DNA of 64,000 nucleotides, from NCBI GenBank assembly GCA_041741415.1, contig JBGSKC010000041.1, forward strand, positions 7,851 to 71,850, read 5' to 3'. Both the position numbers and the translations under genes were made by a program. The notes below the pieces were generated by a model. It searched no databases. It was not told the origin of the DNA and saw only the letters and a program-made list of their open reading frames with translations. This document shows, in pieces, positions 43,201 through 52,017 of this stretch (positions are counted from its first letter, which is position 1; each line of letters begins with the position of its first letter). The stretch comes from JANQTF01 sp041741415 (GTDB taxonomy: Bacteria > Bacteroidota > Bacteroidia > J057).

Positions 43201-44610
43201 TTAACCCGCAACGGCTTCCAGCGCCTCAGCAAGCGACTCCACAATCCAGACCAGCTCCTCCCGGGTAACCACCAGCGGAGGAACTACCCATAGTCCAAAT
43301 TTATCGCCGGGCATGTAAATGCCTTTGAGTTCCAGCAGCCATGCCGCCATGGCTTTGATGGGGCTCTCCGCATACTTGTCCATCGGGGAGCGCAGCGGCA
43401 CTTTGGTCAGCTGGTCTTGCACCAGCTCTACGGTGCAAAACAAGCCCAGCCCGCGAATGTCGCCCACAAGGGGATGGGGAGCCAGCCTTTGTCGCAGCAA
43501 ATCGAGCAAAAAAGCCCCCAATTCAGCACTGCGCTGCACAAGTTGTTCGGATTGCATGGCCTCAATACCAGCCAGGGCTGCGGCACAGCCGAGGGCATGG
43601 CCAGCGTGGCTTTGGCCATGGCCAAACAAATTTTCCTCAAAGACACGGGCTACCTTTTGGGAAAAAACCGCTGCCGACAGCGGCATTCCGGCCCCCAGGG
43701 CCTTGCCGAGAATCAGGATATCGGGCTCAATTCCCCAGTGGTCAACGGCAAACATGGCCCCGGTGCGCCCAAAGCCAGTCATGGTTTCGTCGACAATGAG
43801 GAGCAGGTCGCGGCGGTCGCATAGCTCGCGCAGGGCCTGGAGATAGCCGGGAGGCGGGGGAATGATGCCATTAGACCCAACCACAGGCTCAATGAGCACC
43901 GCACAAACGCCGCTGTTGCCGCCTTCGGCGTCGATAATCTGTTCCAGGTAGCGGGCGCAGGCGAGGCCGCAATGCTCGTGCCCGGCATGGCCCAGGGGGC
44001 AGCGGTAGCAGTAGGCGTCGGGGGCAAACACAAAACCGGGAGCTGTGTGGGGTTCTGTAAACCAGCGGCGGGGGTCGCCACCTGCCGAAGTAGCTCCCAG
44101 GGTGCTTCCATGCCATGCCCGGTGCCGCGCCACGATTTTGTAGGGGAAGGGGTATTGTTTTGGCGAATCCGTGGCGGCCCAGCCTTTTTCCTCCAGCCGG
44201 ATTCGTGCCCAGAACCGTGCTGCCTTGATGGCCGCTTCCACAGCGCCCGCGCCACTTTGCCCCAGCCAGATCCGTTTGCCTTCTGCCTGGCCGGGCGTTA
44301 AATAAGCTAATTTTTCGATCAGCTTGCCCGTGGCTTCTGTGGCGAAATCGTCGGTAACATAGCAAATGCTTGCAGCCTGCCGCTGAATGGCCTCCACCAC
44401 TGCCGGGTGATTGAAGCCGAGCTGGTTGCATTCATGCGAACTGCGCAGGTCAAAGATCCGGCGACCATCGCTGAGGTACAGGTAGCAGCCTTCGGCGGCA
44501 ATAACTGGCAGTGGGTTGTATCCTGCCTGTGCCGACCAGCACTGCATGAGGTGGCTGGCTTGTGCAAAAGCCCATTCTGGGGTGGTGGACGGGGTCTGGA
44601 TGGATTGCAT
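43201..44610 (-). CDS. Class III PLP-dependent aminotransferase
   Basis: 469 residues, fold type I class III transaminase (GABA / ornithine / beta-alanine type). The PLP lysine is K303 in LILGKALGAGMPLSAAVFSQ, preceded by LLIVDETMTGFGRTG, which holds the PLP-ring Asp. A Cys-rich stretch, CYRCPLGHAGHEHCGLAC, lies near residue 195; related enzymes carry conserved Cys here and an iron-sulphur link is known in mammalian GABA transaminase, so metal binding is possible. The amine donor cannot be told from sequence. The gene stands alone with a 296-base non-coding gap upstream. Confidence 0.88.
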   Translation of the reverse strand: MQSIQTPSTTPEWAFAQASHLMQCWSAQAGYNPLPVIAAEGCYLYLSDGRRIFDLRSSHECNQLGFNHPAVVEAIQRQAASICYVTDDFATEATGKLIEKLAYLTPGQAEGKRIWLGQSGAGAVEAAIKAARFWARIRLEEKGWAATDSPKQYPFPYKIVARHRAWHGSTLGATSAGGDPRRWFTEPHTAPGFVFAPDAYCYRCPLGHAGHEHCGLACARYLEQIIDAEGGNSGVCAVLIEPVVGSNGIIPPPPGYLQALRELCDRRDLLLIVDETMTGFGRTGAMFAVDHWGIEPDILILGKALGAGMPLSAAVFSQKVARVFEENLFGHGQSHAGHALGCAAALAGIEAMQSEQLVQRSAELGAFLLDLLRQRLAPHPLVGDIRGLGLFCTVELVQDQLTKVPLRSPMDKYAESPIKAMAAWLLELKGIYMPGDKFGLWVVPPLVVTREELVWIVESLAEALEAVAG

Positions 44611-44906
44611 GACTGAAATTAGCCCATCCAGATCACCGCAATATCAAGCCGTTTTTGTATAATTGAATCGGAAAAGGCAAAATTCTTCACACAGGATTAA
44701 CACAGACGTAATCATAAAACGACCTGTGTAGTTTCTATTTGAAAGTTATAACATGCAGAAGCAGAATCCCGGTCCGGGCGGCAATATTCGTGCTGATCCG
44801 TGAAAGTTCTGCGAGGAGATCTGTCTTCCATTTTGCTGGTAAAATTGTTGACCCAGGTGCAATTGCTCAGCTGTTTTTTCCCGATCTCGACTAACAGGAT
44901 GAACCT

Positions 44907-46655
44907 ATGACAGAACTCGTTACCAGAGAAGCCTTTATCAAGGCGACCCATCTCGATCGGTTCAAGCTTGGCCTGGCGGCGGGGCCGTTGATGAGGCTCA
45001 CAGGCATAACCCAGTTTAACCAGCTCTACGACGAGCTGCATTCCCTTGAAGGCGTCGCCTTTATTGAGGCTTTTTTGCAACGAATGCAGATTCAGCTGGA
45101 GGTGGAAGGCAAGGGCCTGGAGCGCATTCCGAAGGAAGGGGCCTTCCTTGTGGTGAGTAACCATCCGTATGGGATGTGGGACGGGCTGATCATGCTGAAG
45201 CTGCTTGCGGCCCATCGCCCGGATTTCAAAATGGCCGGAAATTTTCTGTTGCAGCAAATTCCGCAGATCCATCATCACCTCATTCCCTACCAGCCCGGAG
45301 ACCAGAGAGAAGCAGGATCGGGGGAGTTTCGAAACACGAAGGATGTCATGTCACATTTGCAGAATGGACATCCGCTCGGGATTTTCCCCGCCGGAGAGGT
45401 ATCAACATTTCACCGCCGCGATCGGGGCATCACAGACCGTGCCTGGAACAAAGAAGCCATCAGGCTGATTGCCAAGGCTGAGGTTCCTGTGATTCCCGTG
45501 TATTTCGAGGGAGGAAACAGCGCTTTGTTTCACCTCATGGCCATGATTCACCCTACATTGCGCACAGCAGCCATCCCTTCGGAAACCCTCCGGAAGCGGC
45601 ATACTGTGATCAAGGTGCGGATCGGCTCACCTATTTCGGCAAAAGAGCAAAAGAAAATCGGGGCTGCCGACCGCCTGGGCCGCTACCTGCGGTCGAGGGT
45701 GTATTCGCTGGGCTCTGAGTTGGAGGTGCTTCCATTTTTCAGGCCTCGTTTTTCTTTTCCCACCCAGCATAAGGACATTGCAGCTCCCAGCCCGGCCGAA
45801 TTGATCCGGGAGGAAGTGCAGCAATTGAAAGAAAAAGGCGCGTTGGTTTGTTCGCAGGGCGAATTTGATGTGCTGGTGGCCAAGGCCTCTCAGGCGCCTT
45901 ACACCTTGCAGGAAATTGGGCGGCGGCGGGAATTGACCTTCCGGGAAGTAGGGGAGGGGACGGGCCTTGAGCGTGATCTCGACGAATATGACCTGTACTA
46001 TCGCCACCTTTTTCTCTGGGACCGCGAGGCGGGCGAAATTGCGGGAGCCTACCGGATGGGACTGGGAGATGAGATCATGTCGCGTTATGGGAAGCGCGGC
46101 TTTTACACCTTTTCCCTGTTCAAAATGAAGCCTGGCCTGGTGCCGGTGCTGGCGCAGTCGGTGGAGCTGGGCCGGTCGTTTGTGCTGCCCGATTATCAGA
46201 AAAAGCGGCTGCCCTTGTTTTTGTTGTGGAGAGGCATTCGCCAGTTTTTGCTGCAGAACCCGCAGTATCGCTATCTCATCGGGCCGGTGAGCATTTCAAA
46301 CGATTACTCCTCCCTCTCCAAAAGCTTCATGGTGGCTTTTGTGCGCCATTTTTTCTACGACGCCGAATTAGCCAAACACATCAAACCAAGGAAGCGCTTT
46401 CACCCGGCGCTGGGCAAGGTCGATGTTGAGGGCCTGCTCGAAGGCACAGAAGACGACCTGAAGCTGGCCGACCGCATGGTGGAGGAACTGGACAAAGGCC
46501 ACGCACGGCTGCCGGTGTTGCTCAAAAAGTACATCAAGCAAAACGCCAAGATCATCGGGTTCAACGTTGATCCCAAATTCATGAATGCCCTTGATGGGTT
46601 TATGGTGCTGGACATCCAGAACCTCCCGGTGGAAGCTGAGGAGATGTATGGCTAA
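44907..46655 (+). CDS. Bifunctional lysophospholipid / N-acyltransferase (OlsF-like)
   Basis: 582 residues with two acyltransferase domains. The first (about 60-280) is PlsC-like: VVSNHPYGMWDGLIMLKLL has the His86 and Asp92 catalytic pair and GIFPAGEVSTFHRR the substrate block. The second (about 330-560) is a GNAT/OlsB (hemolysin-like) N-acyltransferase: EYDLYYRHLFLWDREAGEIA, AYRMGLGDEIMSRYG and SISNDYSSLSKSFMVAFVRH. Together they match the plan of OlsF, which makes ornithine lipids (or, in related bacteria, glycine-type aminolipids) by N-acylating an amino acid and then O-acylating the product. It would act at the inner face of the inner membrane. The actual amino acid is not determinable here. 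Confidence 0.85.
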   Translation: MTELVTREAFIKATHLDRFKLGLAAGPLMRLTGITQFNQLYDELHSLEGVAFIEAFLQRMQIQLEVEGKGLERIPKEGAFLVVSNHPYGMWDGLIMLKLLAAHRPDFKMAGNFLLQQIPQIHHHLIPYQPGDQREAGSGEFRNTKDVMSHLQNGHPLGIFPAGEVSTFHRRDRGITDRAWNKEAIRLIAKAEVPVIPVYFEGGNSALFHLMAMIHPTLRTAAIPSETLRKRHTVIKVRIGSPISAKEQKKIGAADRLGRYLRSRVYSLGSELEVLPFFRPRFSFPTQHKDIAAPSPAELIREEVQQLKEKGALVCSQGEFDVLVAKASQAPYTLQEIGRRRELTFREVGEGTGLERDLDEYDLYYRHLFLWDREAGEIAGAYRMGLGDEIMSRYGKRGFYTFSLFKMKPGLVPVLAQSVELGRSFVLPDYQKKRLPLFLLWRGIRQFLLQNPQYRYLIGPVSISNDYSSLSKSFMVAFVRHFFYDAELAKHIKPRKRFHPALGKVDVEGLLEGTEDDLKLADRMVEELDKGHARLPVLLKKYIKQNAKIIGFNVDPKFMNALDGFMVLDIQNLPVEAEEMYG

Positions 46656-46703
46656 GGGTTCAGGGATAAATTTGAGAGGAAACTTTAATTTTCTGCTCAC
46701 AGT

Positions 46704-46735
46704 TTTGGTTAATTCCGGGGAAATTCCCACATTTG
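46704..46735 (+). promoter_or_regulatory. Candidate promoter of rpmB
   Basis: TTTG (46704-46707), a 20-base spacer, then CACATTTG (46728-46735), seven of eight matches to TAnnTTTG. Transcription would start near 46742, about 70 bases before the L28 start. Confidence 0.4.
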
Positions 46736-46811
46736 CCCTCCGATTCCGAACTCTCCTCTTCGGCAGAAATGGAATCATCCCTGATCCGAAGAACCAGATA
46801 AGTTTACACTC

Positions 46812-47048
46812 ATGTCACGCGTTTGTCAAGTAACCGGCAAGAAGACCATTTTTGGAAACAACGTTTCCAAGGCCAACAATAAAGTTCGCCGTCAATTCCT
46901 TCCGAACCTCCACGTGAAGCGTTTCTTCGTTCCCGAAGAAGATCGCTGGGTAACATTGAAAGTGTCTGCCCAAGGGATCCGGATCATCGACAAAAAAGGC
47001 ATTTATGCCGTGCTGAAAGATATGGCCGCCCGCGGCGAAAAGGTATAA
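46812..47048 (+). CDS. rpmB: 50S ribosomal protein L28
   Basis: 78 residues, full length for L28, a small basic protein of the large ribosomal subunit. MSRVCQVTGKKTIFGNNVSK is the standard N-terminus, followed by RRQFLPNLHVKRFFVPEEDR and the C-terminal GIRIIDKKGIYAVLKDM. In many bacteria rpmB is followed by rpmG (L33); here it is alone, with a strong terminator directly after. Confidence 0.97.
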   Translation: MSRVCQVTGKKTIFGNNVSKANNKVRRQFLPNLHVKRFFVPEEDRWVTLKVSAQGIRIIDKKGIYAVLKDMAARGEKV

Positions 47049-47071
47049 TGGCAGCCTGCTGCCGAATCCTT

Positions 47072-47109
47072 AAAAACTCAAATTGCCCCTGTGGAATTTG
47101 AGTTTTTTT
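47072..47109 (+). terminator. Rho-independent terminator after rpmB
   Basis: AAAAACTCAAATT (47072-47084) pairs with AATTTGAGTTTTT (47095-47107), 13 perfect pairs with a 10-base loop, running into a T-tract to 47109. The flanking A and T runs would let it work on both strands. Confidence 0.85.
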
Positions 47110-47243
47110 ATTTTTGTGCCGGTGCAGCGAACCTATAGATTACAGCATCTGCACCGCAGCAGGCGATGGCAGTCTGGTTGTTAAGCCTCTGGCTGCGCCG
47201 TTTTGCCTGCCTTGGCTTCGTTCTACTTCCGTAACTCTTTCCC

Positions 47244-48500
47244 ATGTTCCGAATCTGGCTTTCCCTTTCCCTCGGCTTGCTTGCTTTTCTTCCTGCCATG
47301 GCGCAGGGCCCAAGCCGCTCCGGTTTTCCCGCCGACCTGGAAGACAAAACCACCCTCCGGCGCTTTCCTTGCGGTGGGCAGGCCCAGCTCGATGAAGATT
47401 TTCAGGGCAGCGCTCTTCCCAGCGGATGGGCTGTTCTTGACGAAGACGGCTTCCTGCCCCGGCAGGAAATTCTCTTTCTTACGCCCATCGGCGGCTGGCA
47501 GCAAGTTGTGGACTTCAAAGATGCCGATTCAAGCAACCTGCTGCTGGCCTCGCCAAGCTGGTATACCAGCGATAGCAGCCCCAGCAACGACTTCCTGATC
47601 CTCCCTGCCACCACGCTGCCTGCTCAGCCCTGCCTTTCGTGGTATGCCTACTCTCAGGACAAGCTCTTTCCAGAGTCCTACGAAATTCGGGTTTCCACCA
47701 CCAACCCCGATGCTGCGGGTTTTTTGGCTAATCCTCCTGTTCTCACCATCAGTGCTGAGGGCGATGAGTTTACCTACCGCTCCACGAGCCTGGCTGCTTA
47801 TGCCGGTCAAACGGTGTTCATCGCTTTTCGCCAAACCACCGAAGACGGCTTTATTCTGGCCCTGGATGATATCCGAATCGCCAATGTGGAAGGAACCGAC
47901 CTTGCCATGTTCAATGTCAACGGATTGCAAGGCGACCCGCTCGATACCTTGTTTTTCTCCGGTTCCGTGATCAACCTCGGGCTGGATACCCTGGTGTTTG
48001 ACACTGCCCAGATGAGCATCTCCTGGCAGATCAACAACGAAACGGTCCAAACCATTACGATTCCCGAAGCCTTTACCCTGCTGCCAAACGATACGATTCA
48101 GTTTGCCCACGACAGCGCCTGGGTGCCTTTGGTGTCTGCTTCCTACCGCCTCCGGGTGTGGGTGAGCGGGATCGGGGTGGATGATAATATCGAAAACGAT
48201 ACCCTTTCCCGCTTTCAGGCTATCGGCACGGCAACTGGCCTGCTGGAACCGGAGGCGCTGAGCCTAGGTATTTTTCCCAACCCGAGCGACGGCACTTTTC
48301 AGGTGAACATTCCTGCCGGGATGCAGGCTGGAAGTCAACTGGTAATTTTTGATAGTGCAGGCAGGCGGGTGCAGCCGGAAATCCTTCGGAAAGAGGCAGA
48401 TCGCTGGGTAGTCTCGGGATTGATGCCGGGGTTATATTTGGTGACCCTCACCGACATAAAACAGAAAAGAGCCACAGGCAAGGTCTTGCTGTCCTTCTAA
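47244..48500 (+). CDS. Cleaved-adhesin-domain T9SS protein
   Basis: 418 residues. Signal peptide MFRIWLSLSLGLLAFLPAMAQ. Residues about 50-220 form a cleaved-adhesin / choice-of-anchor-J jelly roll: LDEDFQGSALPSGWAVLDED, ASPSWYTSDSSPSNDFLILP, CLSWYAYSQDKLFPESYEIR and ILALDDIRIANV. A CARDB/Ig-like segment follows (FNVNGLQGDPLDTLFFSGSV), then a type A sorting domain beginning IFPNPSDGTFQVNI and ending KRATGKVLLSF. It is a secreted or surface-attached binding protein exported by T9SS; adhesin domains of this type also occur in gingipains. No protease domain is present. Confidence 0.88.
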   Translation: MFRIWLSLSLGLLAFLPAMAQGPSRSGFPADLEDKTTLRRFPCGGQAQLDEDFQGSALPSGWAVLDEDGFLPRQEILFLTPIGGWQQVVDFKDADSSNLLLASPSWYTSDSSPSNDFLILPATTLPAQPCLSWYAYSQDKLFPESYEIRVSTTNPDAAGFLANPPVLTISAEGDEFTYRSTSLAAYAGQTVFIAFRQTTEDGFILALDDIRIANVEGTDLAMFNVNGLQGDPLDTLFFSGSVINLGLDTLVFDTAQMSISWQINNETVQTITIPEAFTLLPNDTIQFAHDSAWVPLVSASYRLRVWVSGIGVDDNIENDTLSRFQAIGTATGLLEPEALSLGIFPNPSDGTFQVNIPAGMQAGSQLVIFDSAGRRVQPEILRKEADRWVVSGLMPGLYLVTLTDIKQKRATGKVLLSF

Positions 48501-48516
48501 TGTCGTTTGAAAATTC

Positions 48517-48524
48517 TAGCTTTG
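48517..48524 (+). promoter_or_regulatory. Possible -7 element of the aminotransferase-hldA operon
   Basis: TAGCTTTG matches TAnnTTTG exactly and lies 20 bases before ATG 48544. The -33 element 19 to 20 bases upstream is weak. Confidence 0.35.
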
Positions 48525-48543
48525 CGGCCAAATTGAACCAACT

Positions 48544-49737
48544 ATGAGTTATTCCACGCTGATTTCCTCCCTGACCGAATCTGCCACCCTGGCCATTGCC
48601 AAAAAAGTTCGTGAGCTCAAAGCCGCCGGTAAAAATGTGGTGGGTCTCACCCTTGGCGAGCCAGATTTTGATACGCCAGCGCATATTCGGGAGGCAGCGA
48701 AACAGGCCCTGGACAACGGTTACACCCACTACCCACCCGTAGCTGGTTACCCCGAAATCCGCAAGGCCATCGTGGACAAACTCAAACGCGAAAACGGCCT
48801 CACCTACGCCCCCGACGAAATCGTCGTGTCAACGGGTGCCAAGCAGTCTCTCTACAACGTCGTGATGGCCCTGATGAACCCGGGAGACCGCGCCATCATT
48901 CAGGCGCCATACTGGGTTTCGTATGAGGCCATGCTCTACCTCGTCCACGCTGATATTCACGTTGTTGAAACCACCCTGGCCCAGGACTATAAAATGAGCC
49001 CTGCCCAGCTGGAGGCTGCCATCACGCCTAACACCAAGCTGCTGTTCCTTAATTCCCCCAACAACCCTACCGGTGCTGTTTACACCCGGGAGGAGTTTGC
49101 GGCTTTGGTGGAGGTGCTGGAGCGCCACCCGCAGGTGTATGTGATCTCCGACGAAATTTACGAGCACATTGTGTTTGGAGAGCCCCAGGTAAGCCTGGCA
49201 TCCTTTCCGAGCATGTATCCGCGAACCATCACCGTGAACGGCTTTTCCAAGGGGTACGCCATGACTGGCTGGCGCCTGGGCTACATTGCTGCTCCTAAGG
49301 AGATTGCCGAGCTGTGTGAGAAAGTGCAGGGCCAGGTTACCTCGGGAGCCACTGCCTTTGCCCAGATGGGTGGTGCTGCTGCTCTTAATGGTCCTTCAGA
49401 CAGCATCCACCAGATGCGTGACTCCTTCCTGGAGCGTCGCGACCTCGTGTACAAGCAGTTGAAGGCAATTCCCGGGCTTGAGGTGAACCTCCCCGACGGG
49501 GCCTTCTATTTCTACCCCGACCTGAAGGCTTTCCTGGGCAAAAAGTCGCCCACAGGCGAGGTGATGGACAACATCGACACCCTTTCCCTCTACATTCTGG
49601 AGGCCGAAGGGCTGGCCCTTGTGCCGGGTTCTGCTTTTGGAACCAGCAGCCATATCCGGATTTCCTATGCCTACAGCGTGGATCAACTGGAAGACGGCGT
49701 GGCACGCCTGGGCCGCGCGCTGGCCTCGCTGACATAA
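48544..49737 (+). CDS. Aspartate aminotransferase (PLP-dependent, class I)
   Basis: 397 residues, the standard bacterial class I (subgroup I-gamma) aspartate / aromatic transaminase. Visible motifs are GLTLGEPDFDTPAHIREAAK, the substrate loop LNSPNNPTGAVYTREE, YVISDEIYEHIVF and the PLP lysine K236 in VNGFSKGYAMTGWRLGYIAA. The C-terminal SSHIRISYA carries the substrate-binding Arg. It would make aspartate from oxaloacetate and glutamate, though prephenate or aromatic substrates are possible in this group. The heptose kinase gene begins 8 bases later, so the two are co-transcribed. Confidence 0.92.
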   Translation: MSYSTLISSLTESATLAIAKKVRELKAAGKNVVGLTLGEPDFDTPAHIREAAKQALDNGYTHYPPVAGYPEIRKAIVDKLKRENGLTYAPDEIVVSTGAKQSLYNVVMALMNPGDRAIIQAPYWVSYEAMLYLVHADIHVVETTLAQDYKMSPAQLEAAITPNTKLLFLNSPNNPTGAVYTREEFAALVEVLERHPQVYVISDEIYEHIVFGEPQVSLASFPSMYPRTITVNGFSKGYAMTGWRLGYIAAPKEIAELCEKVQGQVTSGATAFAQMGGAAALNGPSDSIHQMRDSFLERRDLVYKQLKAIPGLEVNLPDGAFYFYPDLKAFLGKKSPTGEVMDNIDTLSLYILEAEGLALVPGSAFGTSSHIRISYAYSVDQLEDGVARLGRALASLT

Positions 49738-49745
49738 TCAAAGGC

Positions 49746-50768
49746 ATGGCATTTTCCCACCTGGACCCAGCTGCTTTTCTCGAAGCCTGCAGTCAGAGAA
49801 GGCTGCTGGTTCTAGGTGATTTGATGATTGACCGATACTTGTGGGGCCAGATTGACCGCATTTCCCCAGAAGCGCCGGTGCCCGTAGTGGAGGTGCTGCG
49901 CGAGGAAGCGAGGCTGGGCGGGGCAGGCAACGTGGCGCTCAACCTGCGAGCCATGGGAGCGTCGGTGGAGTTGATTGGCCTTGCAGGTGAAGATCCGGAG
50001 GCGGAGCTGCTCACGAACCTGCTTCTGGAGGCGGGGTTGCCAGCTACCGGGCTTATTCGCGAAGCGGGGAGAAAAACCACGGCCAAAACCCGGGTGCTGG
50101 CTGGCAAGCAGCAAGTGCTGCGCATAGACCAGGAAACCACCCGGCACATCACATCTGCTACCCGGGCAAAGGTGCTGGCTTCGGTGGAGGAGGCGCTGGC
50201 AAACTGCGACGGCATCATTTTGCAGGACTACGACAAGGGTTTGCTCAGCCCGGAGCTGATTGCAGATATAGTGAAATTGGCAGGGGGAAGGCCTGTTTTT
50301 GTGGATCCCAAGTTTCAGCATTTTTTCGATTACCAGGGGGTGACCTTGTTCAAGCCCAACTGGCGGGAGCTGGCCACCGCAATGGGCCACGAAACCCGGC
50401 GCCCGGGGCTGGAAATCGTGCTGGAGCTTGTTGAGCGCCTTCGAAGGAGGATGCCGCATGAACAAACATTGGTTACCCTGGGAGCCGACGGGGCGCTGTG
50501 GGTGGGGCCAAAGGGCGAATTCCACCATTTGAAAGGGCATCCACGGGATGTGGCAGATGTGTCGGGCGCAGGAGACACGGTGCTGGCGGTCATGGCATTG
50601 GCCCTGGCCAGCGGTTTATCGGCGTTAGAAGCTGGTACCTATGCCAACCTGGCGGGCGGACTGGTGTGCGAAGAAGCGGGCGTGGTACCGATTCGGCCGG
50701 AAAGGCTGAGGGAGACAGTGACGACAAAGATGACAGAGGAGAAAGGCTTGCAGGCCCGGGATTTGTGA
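49746..50768 (+). CDS. hldA: D-glycero-beta-D-manno-heptose-7-phosphate kinase (RfaE1-like)
   Basis: 340 residues, PfkB-family kinase with the RfaE domain-I signature LVLGDLMIDRYLWGQIDRIS, PEAPVPVVEV and RLGGAGNVALNLRAMGASVE. ATP-site motif VADVSGAGDTVLAVM holds the catalytic Asp277. It phosphorylates heptose 7-phosphate at C1 in the ADP-heptose route to lipopolysaccharide core. The cytidylyltransferase half (RfaE2) is not fused and not adjacent, so it should be encoded elsewhere. It lies 8 bases after the aminotransferase. Confidence 0.9.
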   Translation: MAFSHLDPAAFLEACSQRRLLVLGDLMIDRYLWGQIDRISPEAPVPVVEVLREEARLGGAGNVALNLRAMGASVELIGLAGEDPEAELLTNLLLEAGLPATGLIREAGRKTTAKTRVLAGKQQVLRIDQETTRHITSATRAKVLASVEEALANCDGIILQDYDKGLLSPELIADIVKLAGGRPVFVDPKFQHFFDYQGVTLFKPNWRELATAMGHETRRPGLEIVLELVERLRRRMPHEQTLVTLGADGALWVGPKGEFHHLKGHPRDVADVSGAGDTVLAVMALALASGLSALEAGTYANLAGGLVCEEAGVVPIRPERLRETVTTKMTEEKGLQARDL

Positions 50769-50862
50769 CCCTGGGGGCAAAATAATCTTTGTTTGGGGAG
50801 CAAAAGACAGCTATCATTAGCCAGTTCTCCGGCATTCGGAGATTGTGACAATTTTCTTCGTC

Positions 50863-51777
50863 ATGAAATTACCTCCCCCCACTTTTGCAGACATCATGGA
50901 AACGGATCTGTTTTACTACGATCCGACCCGGCAGAACGACAAGGAGTACCAGCAAACCTGTGCAGCTTTTTGCAAAGCGCTGGGGATCACCTATTTGCCA
51001 ACTCTGGACCGCCAGCCTTCCTACCACATGTTTCTGGACGATGGCACTTTTGAAGGGCCTTGCGCCCTTACCACCGACCTCATGGTTCGGGTCAGCGACC
51101 GGATTTTTGACGCCAGCGCCTTGGTCGCCTTTCGAAAAAGCCCGCGAAACGTTCTCTTCGTCGTTGATGGCAAACGGGTCGCCGGGGTGGTGCATATTTG
51201 TGATTATAATAAGCCTGAAGTCCTGATGTTCTACTACAGCTTTCTCATTGACTTCGAGAAAAAGCTTCGCGAACTTCTCATTCTCCATGGCAACACCAAC
51301 GACGACATGATCGAGTTTTACACCAGCTCGATCAACACTTTTAACGGTGATTTACAGGCCTATTACAAAAAGCAAAGCGAGGAGTTGAAAAAGAAGAAAA
51401 AGATAGAATGGCTCAAAACCCTCGGCGACTTCCAGGCTTTTCCGATCAGCGACTTGCTGTGGTTTGCCAATTACAAAAGATACCTGATCCTGGAGCGGGG
51501 AGACATCGACGAGCTGCGCGAGCTCCGCAATGCCACCATGCACGGGCAGGACACTGTGTCAACGGATGGCTACCTGTTCAGCATTGACAGCCTGGAGCGG
51601 CATTTTTCGCGCATCCAGCTTTTTCGGGAGAAATACCACCAGCTGCTGGCCAGGATTGACGAAGTCACCCTTCCCGACAGGGGCATTAAGAACGACGCCA
51701 AGTGGCAGGTGCTCAAAAAATTCAGCCAGCCCGTTTTTCAACGAAGCCGGCTGATGTGGCATTACCTGGAAGATTAG
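50863..51777 (+). CDS. Unrecognised protein with CBS-like N-half and HEPN-type motif
   Basis: 304 residues from ATG 50863 (an in-frame GTG lies 18 bases earlier). Residues about 65-118 (PCALTTDLMVRVSDRIFDAS, RNVLFVVDGKRVAGVVHICD) look like a CBS-type nucleotide-sensing module. The rest is helical: YYSFLIDFEKKLRELLILHG (124-143) resembles the first HEPN helix, and LRELRNATMHGQD contains R222-N223-x3-H227, the Rx4-6H catalytic signature of HEPN ribonucleases, with the common Asn after Arg. I do not know this combination as a named family. It could be a ligand-controlled RNase or a binding-only HEPN protein. It follows hldA by 94 bases on the same strand. Confidence 0.7.
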   Translation: MKLPPPTFADIMETDLFYYDPTRQNDKEYQQTCAAFCKALGITYLPTLDRQPSYHMFLDDGTFEGPCALTTDLMVRVSDRIFDASALVAFRKSPRNVLFVVDGKRVAGVVHICDYNKPEVLMFYYSFLIDFEKKLRELLILHGNTNDDMIEFYTSSINTFNGDLQAYYKKQSEELKKKKKIEWLKTLGDFQAFPISDLLWFANYKRYLILERGDIDELRELRNATMHGQDTVSTDGYLFSIDSLERHFSRIQLFREKYHQLLARIDEVTLPDRGIKNDAKWQVLKKFSQPVFQRSRLMWHYLED

Positions 51778-51781
51778 CGGC

Positions 51782-51940
51782 CTAGAGAATGCATTCACAA
51801 TTCTCGTATTCCCAGTAACCCCCTCTGTCGTAGCATTCGGTGACTTCGATTTCATTGTTAACGCACTCCTTTTTGCAGGAGCTTACTCCAGCCCCGAGAA
51901 CTAGCAGGGCGAGAAACAGGAGAATGATTGGTTTTTTCAT
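51782..51940 (-). CDS. Small Cys-rich lipoprotein, 52 residues
   Basis: A short frame from ATG 51938-51940 to TAG 51782-51784. Residues 1-21 (MKKPIILLFLALLVLGAGVS, S) form a textbook lipoprotein signal with the lipobox GVSSC and lipidated Cys22. The mature peptide is about 31 residues, acidic, with four further Cys (26, 36, 48, 50) and aromatic residues (GGYWEYENCEC), suggesting a small disulphide-bonded surface or periplasmic peptide. It lies between the convergent HEPN-like gene and the end of purA on its own strand, about 78 bases downstream of the purA stop. No family recognised. Confidence 0.75.
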   Translation of the reverse strand: MKKPIILLFLALLVLGAGVSSCKKECVNNEIEVTECYDRGGYWEYENCECIL

Positions 51941-52017
51941 GAGGAAACGGCTTTTGATGGAAAGACGGTTGAGAAAAGATTCTTACCTCTATGTAGCCAC
52001 TTCTCATGAACCCATTA

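Noticed and set aside
44020..44090. Unusual Cys/His cluster in the class III aminotransferase as a new metal site
   Set aside because: Many members of this transaminase group carry the same Cys pattern, so it is a family feature rather than a novelty.
44611..44906. Possible small RNA or tRNA in the 296-base gap before the OlsF-like gene
   Set aside because: No cloverleaf, strong terminator or conserved stem was found; only weak repeats such as CACAGGATTAACACAGA.
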